From: Hyphomicrobiales bacterium
GTDB taxonomy: Bacteria > Pseudomonadota > Alphaproteobacteria > Rhizobiales > OSC116
DNA: 64,000 nt
Direction: 5' to 3'
Assembly (NCBI GenBank): GCA_002401855.1
Contig: NVUH01000001.1
Location: 124,001-188,000, forward strand
Positions 9,744-17,589 of the stretch are shown one piece after another (position 1 is the first letter of the stretch; each line of letters starts with the position of its first letter). Both the position numbers and the translations under genes were made by a program. The notes beneath the pieces are model-generated. The model did no database searches. It had not been told where the DNA came from and saw nothing but the letters and a program-made list of their open reading frames with translations.

Positions 9744-10187
9744 ATGACAGACATTACATTTAGACTTGCCACAAAAAATGACCAGAAAAACGCCATTCAA
9801 ATATGGCATGATGCAGGCCTGACCCGTCCGCATAATGACCCAGATTTAGATTTTTCCTTTGCGGTTAATGGCCCTGCGTCCGACGTTATATTGGCCGAAC
9901 AAGATGAAAAAATCATCGGCACGTGTATGGTCGGGCATGATGGACACCGTGGCTCGGTATATTATCTAGCGGTCAGCCCCAAGCAACAAGCTAAAGGCTT
10001 GGGCAAACAGCTTATGCAGCAGGCCGAGGATTATCTGATCGACAAAGGCGTGTGGAAAATCAACTTGTTCGTGCGGCATGGCAACGAAAAAGTGTTTAAT
10101 TTTTATGATAAACAAGGCTATGAGCCGATTGAGGCTGCGTCATTTGCTAAGGTGATTAATCCCAGCAAAGTGCCCACGCTGAGATAG
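9744..10187 (+). CDS. GNAT-family N-acetyltransferase
   Basis: This 147-residue GNAT-fold protein has the acetyl-CoA-binding core YYLAVSPKQQAKGLGKQLMQQAEDYL (motif A, with the Q/R-x-x-G-x-G/A loop as QAKGLG). The C-terminal FVRHGNEKVFNFYDKQGYE is motif B. It resembles the YpeA/RimI-like small acetyltransferases; the acceptor is unknown. The start lies 1 nt after the upstream stop codon, so translation is probably coupled. The intergenic repeat cluster begins about 35 nt after its stop codon. Confidence 0.88.
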   Translation: MTDITFRLATKNDQKNAIQIWHDAGLTRPHNDPDLDFSFAVNGPASDVILAEQDEKIIGTCMVGHDGHRGSVYYLAVSPKQQAKGLGKQLMQQAEDYLIDKGVWKINLFVRHGNEKVFNFYDKQGYEPIEAASFAKVINPSKVPTLR

Positions 10188-10220
10188 TTTGTGGTTTTTG
10201 GGTTGTTGTTTTTTTGCTTG

Positions 10221-10391
10221 TCCCTGCACCCCAAGGGCACTTTGTCGCTTCGCTCGGGCGCGCTCGTTCGCTCCGCTCTCTAGCTTAAGCCACTCAGCCG
10301 CTGATCGCGTGCCGATTCACCACCCAACCTAACCTCATTATGATTAGGTGGCGAGAATATGCCGAAACATCGAGTTTCGGTGCGTCCCACA
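10221..10391 (+). repeat. Mosaic intergenic repeat, type Q copy 1 (5' truncated)
   Basis: This is a GC-richer block carrying CACCCCAAGGGCACTTTG, then TTCGCTCCGCTCTCTAGC, CCACTCAGCCGCTGATCG and TTCACCACCCAACCTAACCT, and it ends in a GCCGAAAC...GTTTCGGT stem. The same order of blocks recurs at 10621-10812, 35511-35699 and, inverted, at 28545-28760. I call this module Q. It lacks the opening block seen in the other copies. No protein is encoded. Confidence 0.75.
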
Positions 10392-10434
10392 GACTCAGCA
10401 TTTGCGTTAAATTGTCTAATCACAAACTCAGAAT

Positions 10435-10605
10435 ATGCGTTGCCCTCGTTTCCAAAAACTCCGTCATTTCGGTGAGCGCGACAGCGGCCGTTCGAAGCCG
10501 CTGCCGACTAACGCGCGGTCGGCTAGAGAGCGCAGCGAACGCACGCAAGTGTCAACAGAGAGGCTTAAGCCGAACGTGAAAATGAAGTACCCGAGTATAG
10601 GCAGG
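10435..10605 (-). repeat. Mosaic intergenic repeat, type P copy 1
   Basis: Read on the minus strand this is module P: a block like TACGTTCGGCTTAAGCCTCTCTGT, then ACACTTGCGTGCG, GACCGCGCGTTAG and the palindromic core GGCAGCGGCTTCGAACGGCC, followed by GTCGCGCTCACC. Other copies lie at 25285-25445, 35713-35882 (inverted), 35982-36153 and within 53220-53482. The core can fold as a hairpin centred on TTCGAA. It is sandwiched between two Q modules here. Confidence 0.75.
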
Positions 10606-10620
10606 AGCGCTGCCCCGTAT

Positions 10621-10812
10621 AGGCTGTTGAAAGACAGTTGGCTGGTTGTTGATGCTCTGAAAGTTTGCTTTATATTTGGCACTGCGGGCGTTCGCTCCGC
10701 TCTCTAGCTTAAGCCACTCAGCCCCTGATGGGTGCAAATTCACCACCCAATCTAACCTCATTGTGCTAAGTTGGCTCGAATATGCCGAAAGTTTGAATTT
10801 CGGTGCCATAAT
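10621..10812 (+). repeat. Mosaic intergenic repeat, type Q copy 2
   Basis: This copy starts with a 36-nt block at 10624-10659 (CTGTTGAAAGACAGTTGGCT and on to GCTCTG) that is identical to 35512-35547. It then has TTCGCTCCGCTCTCTAGCTT, CCACTCAGCC and TTCACCACCCAATCTAACCT, and ends GCCGAAAGTTTGAATTTCGG. It lacks the CACCCCAAGGG insert that copies 1 and 3 carry. It stops about 15 nt before the VOC gene, so it would lie in or near that gene's leader. Confidence 0.75.
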
Positions 10813-10826
10813 TATAGGTTTATAAA

Positions 10827-11249
10827 ATGACTGCCTTAGTTCCTGAATTTGCGGTGAGTGATATCGCTGAGAGTCTTAAGTTTTATGTTGATGTTTTGGG
10901 TTTTAGCATCAAATATCAACGGCCAGAAGAAGGCTTTGCCTATCTTTATATTGGGGCGGCGGAGTTGATGCTTGATCAGCTCAATTTAGGGCGAGATTTT
11001 AACATTGATGAAAAACCGCCTGCCTATCCATTTGGCCGTGGGCTGAATGTGCAGATAAAAGTCGATGACCTCACGCCTATGCTCGATGCCATCAACGCTG
11101 AAGGGCTAGAGCTTTACTTGCCAGTTGAAGAAAAATATTATCGTATGGATAATGTAGACGTTGGCCAAAAACAATTCGTCATTGCCGACCCAGATGGCTA
11201 CCTATTACGCTTTTGCGAGTCTCTCGGCAACCGCCCTGTTTCAAAATAA
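10827..11249 (+). CDS. VOC-family (glyoxalase/bleomycin-resistance fold) protein
   Basis: This 140-residue protein shows the vicinal-oxygen-chelate pattern: VPEFAVSDIAESLKFYVDVLGFSIKYQRPEEGFAYLYIG, then VQIKVDDLTPMLDAINAEG, and FVIADPDGYLLRFCESLG at the C-terminus. It resembles bleomycin-binding-like VOC proteins. The family includes dioxygenases, glyoxalases and drug-binding proteins, so the role is not assignable. The gene converges on the SRAP gene, overlapping its stop by 9 nt. Confidence 0.85.
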   Translation: MTALVPEFAVSDIAESLKFYVDVLGFSIKYQRPEEGFAYLYIGAAELMLDQLNLGRDFNIDEKPPAYPFGRGLNVQIKVDDLTPMLDAINAEGLELYLPVEEKYYRMDNVDVGQKQFVIADPDGYLLRFCESLGNRPVSK

Positions 11250-12023
11250 ACTCAGTTGCGCTTTGGGTTCGGGCTTTTTAATCACAGGCTGTTCGAGCTC
11301 AACCTCATTAATAAAATAGTCGCGGTCAATGCGGCTGTTGCCAACTTCACGGCTCACTGCATGCATTTTTAAATTCTCAACTTCATTGTCATCAAACAAT
11401 TCAAGTGCGTTGCGGCCTCTTACATTCCAGCCATCTAGCCAGTGTTTAAAATTGTCTTGTGGCAGCAAGCATGGCATGCGGTCATGCACCTGTTTTAGCA
11501 TACCAACGGCTGGTTTGGTCATAATGGCGATGGTGTCAATCTCACTGCCATCAGCTGCCATAAAACGGCTATACAAACCCGCAAATGCCAGTAGACTATT
11601 GTTGGTTTTGTTCATGTCACGGCTCATATAAAATGGCTGTTTCACGCCCTTAATGGTTTTCCATTCATACCAACCAGAGGCAGGTATAATGCACCTATTT
11701 TGCTCAATCGCGCCTCTAAACATAGGTTTTACTAACGCGGTTTCACTGCGGGCATTTATAATCAGGCTGCGTGGCGGCTGTTTCATCCAATCAGCAATAA
11801 AGCCCCATTGGGCAAGCTGCATATTGGGGGTGTTTTTTAATTTCTGCACCACATCTATTTGGTTTTTTATGATCAGCACAGGCTGGCTTGGCGCGATGTT
11901 AAAACGTGCAGGCATTTGCACAGCGGGGCGGCTATAATCATCAGAAATGTTCATTGCACCAACAACTTCAAATAGTTCTGCTATATAGTCCACGTCAGCA
12001 ATCAGTGTAAAGCGTCCACACAT
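11241..12023 (-). CDS. SRAP-domain abasic-site protein (YedK/HMCES family)
   Basis: This family forms a covalent DNA-protein crosslink to abasic sites in single-stranded DNA through Cys2. The start must therefore be the ATG at 12023, giving MCGRFTL with Cys2 exposed after Met removal; an earlier in-frame ATG at 12038 would bury it. The 260-residue protein keeps NARSET, IIPASGWYEWK (catalytic Glu) and VHDRMPCLL (conserved His). In some bacteria the gene is under LexA control; I did not see a convincing SOS box here. It converges with the VOC gene. Confidence 0.95.
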   Translation of the reverse strand: MCGRFTLIADVDYIAELFEVVGAMNISDDYSRPAVQMPARFNIAPSQPVLIIKNQIDVVQKLKNTPNMQLAQWGFIADWMKQPPRSLIINARSETALVKPMFRGAIEQNRCIIPASGWYEWKTIKGVKQPFYMSRDMNKTNNSLLAFAGLYSRFMAADGSEIDTIAIMTKPAVGMLKQVHDRMPCLLPQDNFKHWLDGWNVRGRNALELFDDNEVENLKMHAVSREVGNSRIDRDYFINEVELEQPVIKKPEPKAQLSLF

Positions 12024-12140
12024 TTCATTCGGTTCCAATTAAGTTTAATTGCTAGACATAACACAATTTCTATTTTGTTAACCATTTTTTTGTATCCTCA
12101 AGGAAAGATGTTATATTTTCACAACAACTTATAAGTGTTT

Positions 12141-12722
12141 ATGTCGTCATTAAGTAAAGAAATGCCAAAAAGAAGATCAGCAGGCAGGCGCAAGTCTGAT
12201 GACATTCACCTGCGCATTGTCGGCAAATCAATCAGCCCCATAACTTATCTAGCTACCGATTATCTCAACCATTTCAATGAAGTCATTATGTTGCTCGATA
12301 TGATTCTCGATATGCCCGAGCTGATCAAAGAATTATTAGTATGGCAACCTAAAAGTTATGTTACGCATTTTCACGAAAGCGGATTATCCGATCAAGATTT
12401 AATCATCGAAGCTTATCATGCCGCCTCTGATGAAGACCGTAATACATTATTGGCCATCACCAATGAAATGGAGCGGATCATTCAAGACAGCATTGCCGCT
12501 GCGTGGAAAGATGGACAAGCGCTTGATGAAATTTCGCTGACCATGTTATGCACGTCCACCACCGAAAAATTGCGTGAGCGCATTAACTTAGCCAGCGCGG
12601 TGATTAATAGCGGCGCTGCCTCAGTCGCCGATCGGCATGACATTGCTTTGACCCACACTTCGATTAACGATACCCAAGCCACGGTTGATATCTTGTTCGA
12701 TGTTTTCCAAAAACAAGTTTAG
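12141..12722 (+). CDS. Conserved-looking protein of unknown function
   Basis: This frame encodes 193 residues from the ATG at 12141 (a GTG at 12135 is also in frame). The basic start MSSLSKEMPKRRSAGRRKSDD is followed by a mostly helical, acidic body with no membrane segment or signal peptide. A fairly regular helix pattern (YLNHFNEVIMLLDMILDMPELI, LLAITNEMERIIQDSIAAAWKDG) suggests a compact helical bundle. I do not recognise a family. It is followed by 170 nt of AT-rich DNA and then another unknown gene with a similar acidic helical make-up. Confidence 0.7.
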   Translation: MSSLSKEMPKRRSAGRRKSDDIHLRIVGKSISPITYLATDYLNHFNEVIMLLDMILDMPELIKELLVWQPKSYVTHFHESGLSDQDLIIEAYHAASDEDRNTLLAITNEMERIIQDSIAAAWKDGQALDEISLTMLCTSTTEKLRERINLASAVINSGAASVADRHDIALTHTSINDTQATVDILFDVFQKQV

Positions 12723-12914
12723 ATTTTTTTGTTTACCTTACGTTAACTATGTTTATTCATAAAATTTTAACTAATTTAACCCGTTGATTTTACTTATGTT
12801 TAATGTTCAAATCCACAGCGTTAACCTTTTGTTAATTTTTCCCACCACCTTTTGCCCAAACATGCTATTTTAAATTCAATGAAAAATAAATAAATGAAGT
12901 TTGGGACGATATAT

Positions 12915-13196
12915 ATGAAAAATACAAACGATAACAAAGACCTTATCGATGAAGATCCAACCAAATATGTAGATCAACAATTCGAAAAACAACGCGCGTT
13001 GGGTTATTTGTTGGATGCGTGGGAAAATGCGATTAATGATGGTGTCGAGTCAGATATGATTGCCACAGCAGCTATTTTTGCCGCCATTTCAGATATGGTC
13101 AACCAATATGGCGAAGACCCAGTTGCTAAGATGACAGAAAGCTTGTCAAAACGCATTCGTACGGGCGAGTTTACACTCAACAAAACCATACAATAA
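12915..13196 (+). CDS. Small acidic helical protein, unknown function
   Basis: This encodes 93 residues from the ATG at 12915, preceded by GGGACG about 8 nt upstream. An earlier in-frame ATG at 12894 adds only seven residues and lacks that signal. The protein is acidic and predicted helical (VDQQFEKQRALGYLLDAWENAINDG, MIATAAIFAAISDMVNQYG). It has no cysteines, membrane span or recognisable motif. It could be a small adaptor or regulator, but that is a guess. Confidence 0.6.
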   Translation: MKNTNDNKDLIDEDPTKYVDQQFEKQRALGYLLDAWENAINDGVESDMIATAAIFAAISDMVNQYGEDPVAKMTESLSKRIRTGEFTLNKTIQ

Positions 13197-13294
13197 TTAC
13201 AAAAATTTCATTTGGCATAATTGATTTACAGTTTAAAAAGTTATATTGTTACTTAAGCACCAACTTTATAACTTATGTTTTGAAATTATGAAAA

Positions 13295-13903
13295 ATGATA
13301 TATACCGAAGCACAATATAATGTAGACACAATAAAAAGACTGTTCAAACTTTGTTTGGCAGTCTTTTTGCTTTTTTATAGCGCAACGGCCACCATAGCAG
13401 ATGAATTTAACTGCGCCGTAAAAGGCAATATTACAAACTTGCCTGAATTGGTGGTTAAAACGCAGCAGGATATCATTGAGACCGCACAATTCGGCAATAT
13501 GAATCCAATGCTGGAGATTGCCGAGCGGAACGAAGTTTGGCCAGTGCCCGACTTTGGCCCTGAGGCAAATTACCAAGAGCCACCCATCCGTTCGTGGGTA
13601 AAACAATCGCAAGACACAGAAGGTCGCTATATCTTAGCACAAATGATTGAAATTTTGTCCCTGCCCTATACAAAAAAGCCCCTCACCCAAGGGGTTGATC
13701 TTTACATTTGGCCATATTTCGCTCTATCCGATCTCACTTACCCGTGCACCGAAGATATGATCAACCTGCTCAAAATAGTCACACCTGCGGAATATAAAAC
13801 CATCCGCGAAACGGGTAAATATACAGGCTATCAATTGGCGATCAGCACAGATGGAACTTGGCATTATTTTGCCCGTAAAAATATAAAAGCGAGTGATGAA
13901 TGA
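13295..13903 (+). CDS. Secreted protein of unknown function, ygfZ-linked
   Basis: This 202-residue protein has a hydrophobic segment at about 15-33 (LFKLCLAVFLLFYSATATIADEF) that looks like a Sec signal peptide with a cleavage site near TIADEF. The mature part carries two cysteines (CAVKGN, YPCTEDM) that could form a disulfide and contains VDLYIWPYFALSDLTYP. Its stop overlaps the ygfZ start by four bases (ATGA), so the two are translationally coupled. I do not recognise the family. Confidence 0.75.
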   Translation: MIYTEAQYNVDTIKRLFKLCLAVFLLFYSATATIADEFNCAVKGNITNLPELVVKTQQDIIETAQFGNMNPMLEIAERNEVWPVPDFGPEANYQEPPIRSWVKQSQDTEGRYILAQMIEILSLPYTKKPLTQGVDLYIWPYFALSDLTYPCTEDMINLLKIVTPAEYKTIRETGKYTGYQLAISTDGTWHYFARKNIKASDE

Positions 13904-14694
13904 CCTTATTTAAAAGCCCAGATCGCGCCCTCATTTCAGTCACAGGCGCAGATGCCGCCGAATTTCTGCAAGGTCAGATTAGCAATGATATTGAGCTGCT
14001 CAAAACCCAAGCCGCCATTCATGCGCTGCTGCTCACCCCACAGGGCAAAATCTTGGCCGATTTATTTGCATATAATCACAAGGATGGCTATTTGCTCGAT
14101 GTGCATTCAAGCATCAAAGACTGGCTGATTGCCCGTTTCAATATGTTTAAATTGCGTAGTGATGTCAGATTTATCGACCTGACCGATGAATTGCAGGTCA
14201 TCATTTCAAATCAAATGGTTGATGATGCATCGATCTGCGCAGCAGACCCACGGATAAGCAATATATACCGCAATATTTTCACTAAAGATGCCAGCATTTC
14301 ATGCGATGACATTGCGGCTCATCAACTCCATATGGCGACGAATGCCATCATCGAATTTGGCGCAGATTACCAAGCCGCTGAGCATTTCCCACAAGATTTA
14401 TGGTTTGATAAATTGGGCAGCATCAGTTTTACCAAGGGCTGTTATGTCGGCCAAGAGGTTGTCTCGCGGATGCGGCACAAATCCTCTGCCCGCAAACGTT
14501 TATTGCCACTTATCTCAAATGCGCAACATCAAAAAGCCGATAAAGTTCTGCTCAATGAAAAATCTGTTGGTGAGGTGGTTTGCCAAATCGGCACTGTGAC
14601 ATTGGCAATGATGCGCACCGATAAATTACCAGAATCACTCGTAAAGTTAGATGATTTTAAAGTCACGAGGCCAAAATGGATCCAAAACTTATAA
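13900..14694 (+). CDS. ygfZ: YgfZ/CAF17-like Fe-S cluster maintenance protein
   Basis: This 264-residue folate-binding paralogue of GcvT has the diagnostic FTKGCYVGQEVVSRMRH motif (K-G-C-Y-x-G-Q-E) near residue 185, with the conserved cysteine. YgfZ proteins assist assembly or repair of [4Fe-4S] enzymes in a folate-dependent way. The N-terminal GcvT-like part (ISVTGADAAEFLQGQISNDI) is intact. The gene begins a tightly packed run: tag overlaps its end by 19 nt and the HD hydrolase follows. Confidence 0.92.
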   Translation: MTLFKSPDRALISVTGADAAEFLQGQISNDIELLKTQAAIHALLLTPQGKILADLFAYNHKDGYLLDVHSSIKDWLIARFNMFKLRSDVRFIDLTDELQVIISNQMVDDASICAADPRISNIYRNIFTKDASISCDDIAAHQLHMATNAIIEFGADYQAAEHFPQDLWFDKLGSISFTKGCYVGQEVVSRMRHKSSARKRLLPLISNAQHQKADKVLLNEKSVGEVVCQIGTVTLAMMRTDKLPESLVKLDDFKVTRPKWIQNL

Positions 14695-15317
14695 GAAACC
14701 GCCATTCAGACGATATTATACGCATTAATGATAGCCTACCGCGCTGCTCGTGGCCGAATGAAGATGACGAATTATACCTCGCCTATCATGACAATGCGTG
14801 GGGCGTGCCTGAATATGATGACCAAGCCCTGTTCGCCAAACTCATCTTGGATGGCTTTCAGGCGGGCCTGTCATGGATTGTCATCCTGCGTAAAGAAGAA
14901 GCGTTCCGCAAAGCCTTTCACAATTTTGACCCACATATTTTGGCAACAATCAGTGATGAAGAGCTTGAGCAACACATGCAAAACCCAGGCATTGTGCGCA
15001 ATCGTTCTAAAATTATGAGCGTTAAAACCAACGCCCAAGCCTATTTAAAATTGCACCAAGAAGTTGGCTTTGCCAATTATTGGTGGGGTCAAGTTGGCGA
15101 CAAACCAATGGATCGACAACGCAAACCCGATGAACCCTACCCGACCAAATCGAACTTAAGCGAAACCATTTCCAAGGACCTTAAAAAGCGCGGGTTTAAA
15201 TTTGTCGGGCCGACCATTGTCTACGCATTTATGGAGGCGGTCGGGCTGATTAATAATCATGTCATCACCTGTCATTGCCACGCCAAATGCATCAAAAAAA
15301 CCAAAGAGCACCGATGA
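14676..15317 (+). CDS. tag: DNA-3-methyladenine glycosylase I
   Basis: This 213-residue base-excision enzyme removes 3-methyladenine from alkylated DNA. RCSWPNEDDELYLAYHDNAWG near residue 23 and the C-terminal NHVITCHCHAKC supply the Cys and His ligands for the zinc snap of Tag proteins. LILDGFQAGLSWIVILRKEEAFRKAF is the helix-hairpin-helix region. The ATG at 14676 has GAGG upstream and overlaps the end of ygfZ. The downstream HD gene starts in the ATGA overlap with its stop. Confidence 0.96.
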   Translation: MDPKLIRNRHSDDIIRINDSLPRCSWPNEDDELYLAYHDNAWGVPEYDDQALFAKLILDGFQAGLSWIVILRKEEAFRKAFHNFDPHILATISDEELEQHMQNPGIVRNRSKIMSVKTNAQAYLKLHQEVGFANYWWGQVGDKPMDRQRKPDEPYPTKSNLSETISKDLKKRGFKFVGPTIVYAFMEAVGLINNHVITCHCHAKCIKKTKEHR

Positions 15318-15925
15318 GCAAAAAAAGTCAAAAAAGAGCTTGGCAACGTATGTTATCTGGCCGCAGATTAGATCTACTCGACCCCTCAGCAGTCGACATC
15401 GAAATTTCAGACATTGCGCGCGGCATTGCCTGTGTGGCGCGGTGGAATGGCCAAACCAAGGGTGATCACGCGTTTTCCGTGGCCGAACATTCGCTGATTG
15501 TCGCCGACATTTGTGTTGATATGCTACCAAATATTTCAGCCGAATTGGAATTAATGGCTTTATTACATGATGCTTCAGAATATGTAATTGGTGATATGAT
15601 CAGCCCGTTTAAAAATGCTTTGGGTGTGGATTATCGACAGTTTGAAGAGCGGTTAGAAGCGGTTATCCATATTCGGTTTGGGCTGCGTGCCATACCCAAG
15701 CTGCAAGAAAAAAAGCTGATAAAAAAAGCCGATTTAGCATGCGCCTATTACGAAGCCATCACTTTGGCAGGCTTTTCTGTTGAAGAGGCTGATAAGTTTT
15801 TTGACAGACCGCAAAATTTAAGTAAAACTATCACTGCAAAGTTAGAGGCTATGCAACCACTTAGCGTCAAACAAGCCGAAGCCGAATTTTTAAAACGGTT
15901 TGAGAAAATCAATGCGCGGCTCTAA
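15314..15925 (+). CDS. HD-domain hydrolase, YfbR-like 5'-nucleotidase
   Basis: This encodes 203 residues from the ATG at 15314, which overlaps the tag stop (ATGA). A longer in-frame version from 15275 would overlap tag by 43 nt and is less likely. The HD metal site is visible as AEHSLIVADIC (His59), LLHDASEYVIGDM (His85-Asp86) and a later Asp in KKADLACAYYEA. Relatives such as YfbR dephosphorylate deoxynucleoside monophosphates. In alphaproteobacteria this gene is commonly grouped with the phosphatase and NAD regulator genes that follow here. Confidence 0.88.
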   Translation: MSKKSQKRAWQRMLSGRRLDLLDPSAVDIEISDIARGIACVARWNGQTKGDHAFSVAEHSLIVADICVDMLPNISAELELMALLHDASEYVIGDMISPFKNALGVDYRQFEERLEAVIHIRFGLRAIPKLQEKKLIKKADLACAYYEAITLAGFSVEEADKFFDRPQNLSKTITAKLEAMQPLSVKQAEAEFLKRFEKINARL

Positions 15926-15964
15926 TCTAATGCTAAAGTTATTCTTTTGGGGAAAGGAAATAAT

Positions 15965-16468
15965 ATGATTCATGTATGTAGTCTTGATCTTATTGCCAAC
16001 ACGTTAAAAAAAACTAGCGCCCAATATCTGGTTTCAATCATCAATAAAGATATGATGCCTGAAACACCGCATAACATCGCGTCCGAAAATCACTTAAAAT
16101 TATCATTTAATGATATTGCAATACCAACTCAGGGCTTTGTCAACGCCCAAAGCAGCGACATCGAACAGCTGATCAATTTTCTAGATCATTGGGGTCAGCA
16201 AGCGCCGATACTATTTCATTGCTGGGCGGGTGTGAGCCGCTCGACAGCCGGGGCATATATCGCAGCAAATCACGTCAAAGGCGCGGGTGCCGAGCAAGAG
16301 CTGGCTGATGGCCTGCGTCAAGCCGCGCCGTTCGCCAGCCCTAATAGATTGGTTATTTCCTTGGCCGATGATTATTTAAAACGCGGTGGTCAGATGATCA
16401 AAGCGATAGACAATATTGGCCGTGGTAGTTTTACTCATGGTGGCAAACCGTTCCAAATGCCGCTTTAA
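15965..16468 (+). CDS. Tyrosine/dual-specificity phosphatase-like protein
   Basis: This 167-residue protein has the cysteine-phosphatase P-loop HCWAGVSRSTAGA (HC-x5-R; Cys86 and Arg92). Asp50 in LSFNDIA is a candidate general acid. I chose the ATG at 15965, which follows a GGGGAAAGG ribosome site; a TTG at 15947 lies inside it. It sits between the HD hydrolase and the NAD-regulator gene. Its substrate is unknown, and a role in nucleotide or NAD metabolism is inferred only from neighbours. Confidence 0.88.
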   Translation: MIHVCSLDLIANTLKKTSAQYLVSIINKDMMPETPHNIASENHLKLSFNDIAIPTQGFVNAQSSDIEQLINFLDHWGQQAPILFHCWAGVSRSTAGAYIAANHVKGAGAEQELADGLRQAAPFASPNRLVISLADDYLKRGGQMIKAIDNIGRGSFTHGGKPFQMPL

Positions 16469-16489
16469 AAAATAAGGTTAAAATAAATA

Positions 16490-17533
16490 ATGTCAAATTC
16501 CCATAGGCCAAATTTTACGGGGCCAAATCTCAATGGATTAAATCCCACTAAACCAAATTCCATCTCGAATGATAACGAATTTGAAAACGTCATTATTGAT
16601 CTGAATGCGGTCATCCTGTCACTGAATATGGTTAGAGAAGATAGCTTAACTGTGCTGACCATTAGCGAGAGTAAAAACCTATTGCCATGGGGGCCATATC
16701 ACCCCAATGCCCATAAAACCATGGAGCAAGGCTTGCGCCATTGGGTCAAAAGCCAAACGGATATTGATTTAAATTATGTCGAGCAACTTTATACCTATGG
16801 TGATAGCGGGCGCTTTGGCTATGGCGATCCCAACCGCCACATCATCACCACAGGTTATTTAGCATTTATCGAGCCATATCTGCGTGAAAAACAGGCCTTT
16901 CAACAATGGAGCGGCATTTATCAACATTTCCCGTGGGAGGATTTTCGCCAAGGCCGCCCCACCCTATTGGATGATTTTATATTGCCCAAATTATTTGAGT
17001 GGAGTGATGGGGTGGATGTAGATAAACGCATCAATCGCTGCTTCGGCCAGAAAGATGATATATGGCAAGAAGAGAATATATTGCATCGGTTCGAAATTAT
17101 GTATGAAGCCAAATTGGTGTTTGAAGCGGTTCGTGATGATGATGCCAACATGGCATCAGACATTAATGTCAACCAAGAAGAACAAAAACTACCGACTGGC
17201 CGTTATATGCAATATGATCATCGGCGCATTTTGGCCACCGCGCTGGGGCGCATGCGCTCAAAAATAAAATATCGCCCGGTTATCTTCGATCTGATGCCCA
17301 AATCATTCACCTTGTTTGAATTGCAAAAATCTACCGAGGCAATATTGGGCTATCATTTGCACAAACAAAATTTCAGACGGTTTGTCGAGCGTGAAAATCT
17401 AGTCGCTAAAATTGGTAAAATCCGCGCGCAACCCAGCGGCCGCCCCGCGCAATTATATGAATATAACAAGCAACTGACCAATAGCCCACAGTTGCAAGGT
17501 TTAAAAATCGGCAATAGCGGCTCAGCTTATTAA
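16490..17533 (+). CDS. NrtR-like NAD regulator with degenerate NUDIX domain
   Basis: This 347-residue protein combines a NUDIX-fold domain (about 30-190) with a C-terminal winged helix (about 225-330). The winged helix ends in the NrtR signature FRRFVERENLVAKIGKIRAQPSGRPAQLYEY. The NUDIX box is degenerate: the region TMEQGLRHWVKSQTDIDL lacks the REXXEE catalytic glutamates. That is expected for a ligand-sensing repressor rather than a hydrolase. Characterised NrtR proteins bind ADP-ribose and repress NAD-biosynthesis genes. It is last in the operon with the HD hydrolase and phosphatase. Its own targets are not visible here. Confidence 0.82.
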   Translation: MSNSHRPNFTGPNLNGLNPTKPNSISNDNEFENVIIDLNAVILSLNMVREDSLTVLTISESKNLLPWGPYHPNAHKTMEQGLRHWVKSQTDIDLNYVEQLYTYGDSGRFGYGDPNRHIITTGYLAFIEPYLREKQAFQQWSGIYQHFPWEDFRQGRPTLLDDFILPKLFEWSDGVDVDKRINRCFGQKDDIWQEENILHRFEIMYEAKLVFEAVRDDDANMASDINVNQEEQKLPTGRYMQYDHRRILATALGRMRSKIKYRPVIFDLMPKSFTLFELQKSTEAILGYHLHKQNFRRFVERENLVAKIGKIRAQPSGRPAQLYEYNKQLTNSPQLQGLKIGNSGSAY

Positions 17534-17589
17534 GGCTATGCGCTCTATATCTACGCTCTTTATACCCGTACACTTTATACCCGTGCACT

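Noticed and set aside
10435-10707. Protein of about 90 residues across the repeat cluster
   Set aside because: The frame lies within the P and Q repeats. A similar peptide stretch recurs at 35.5 kb only because the DNA repeat is shared; it has no ribosome site and breaks at module boundaries.
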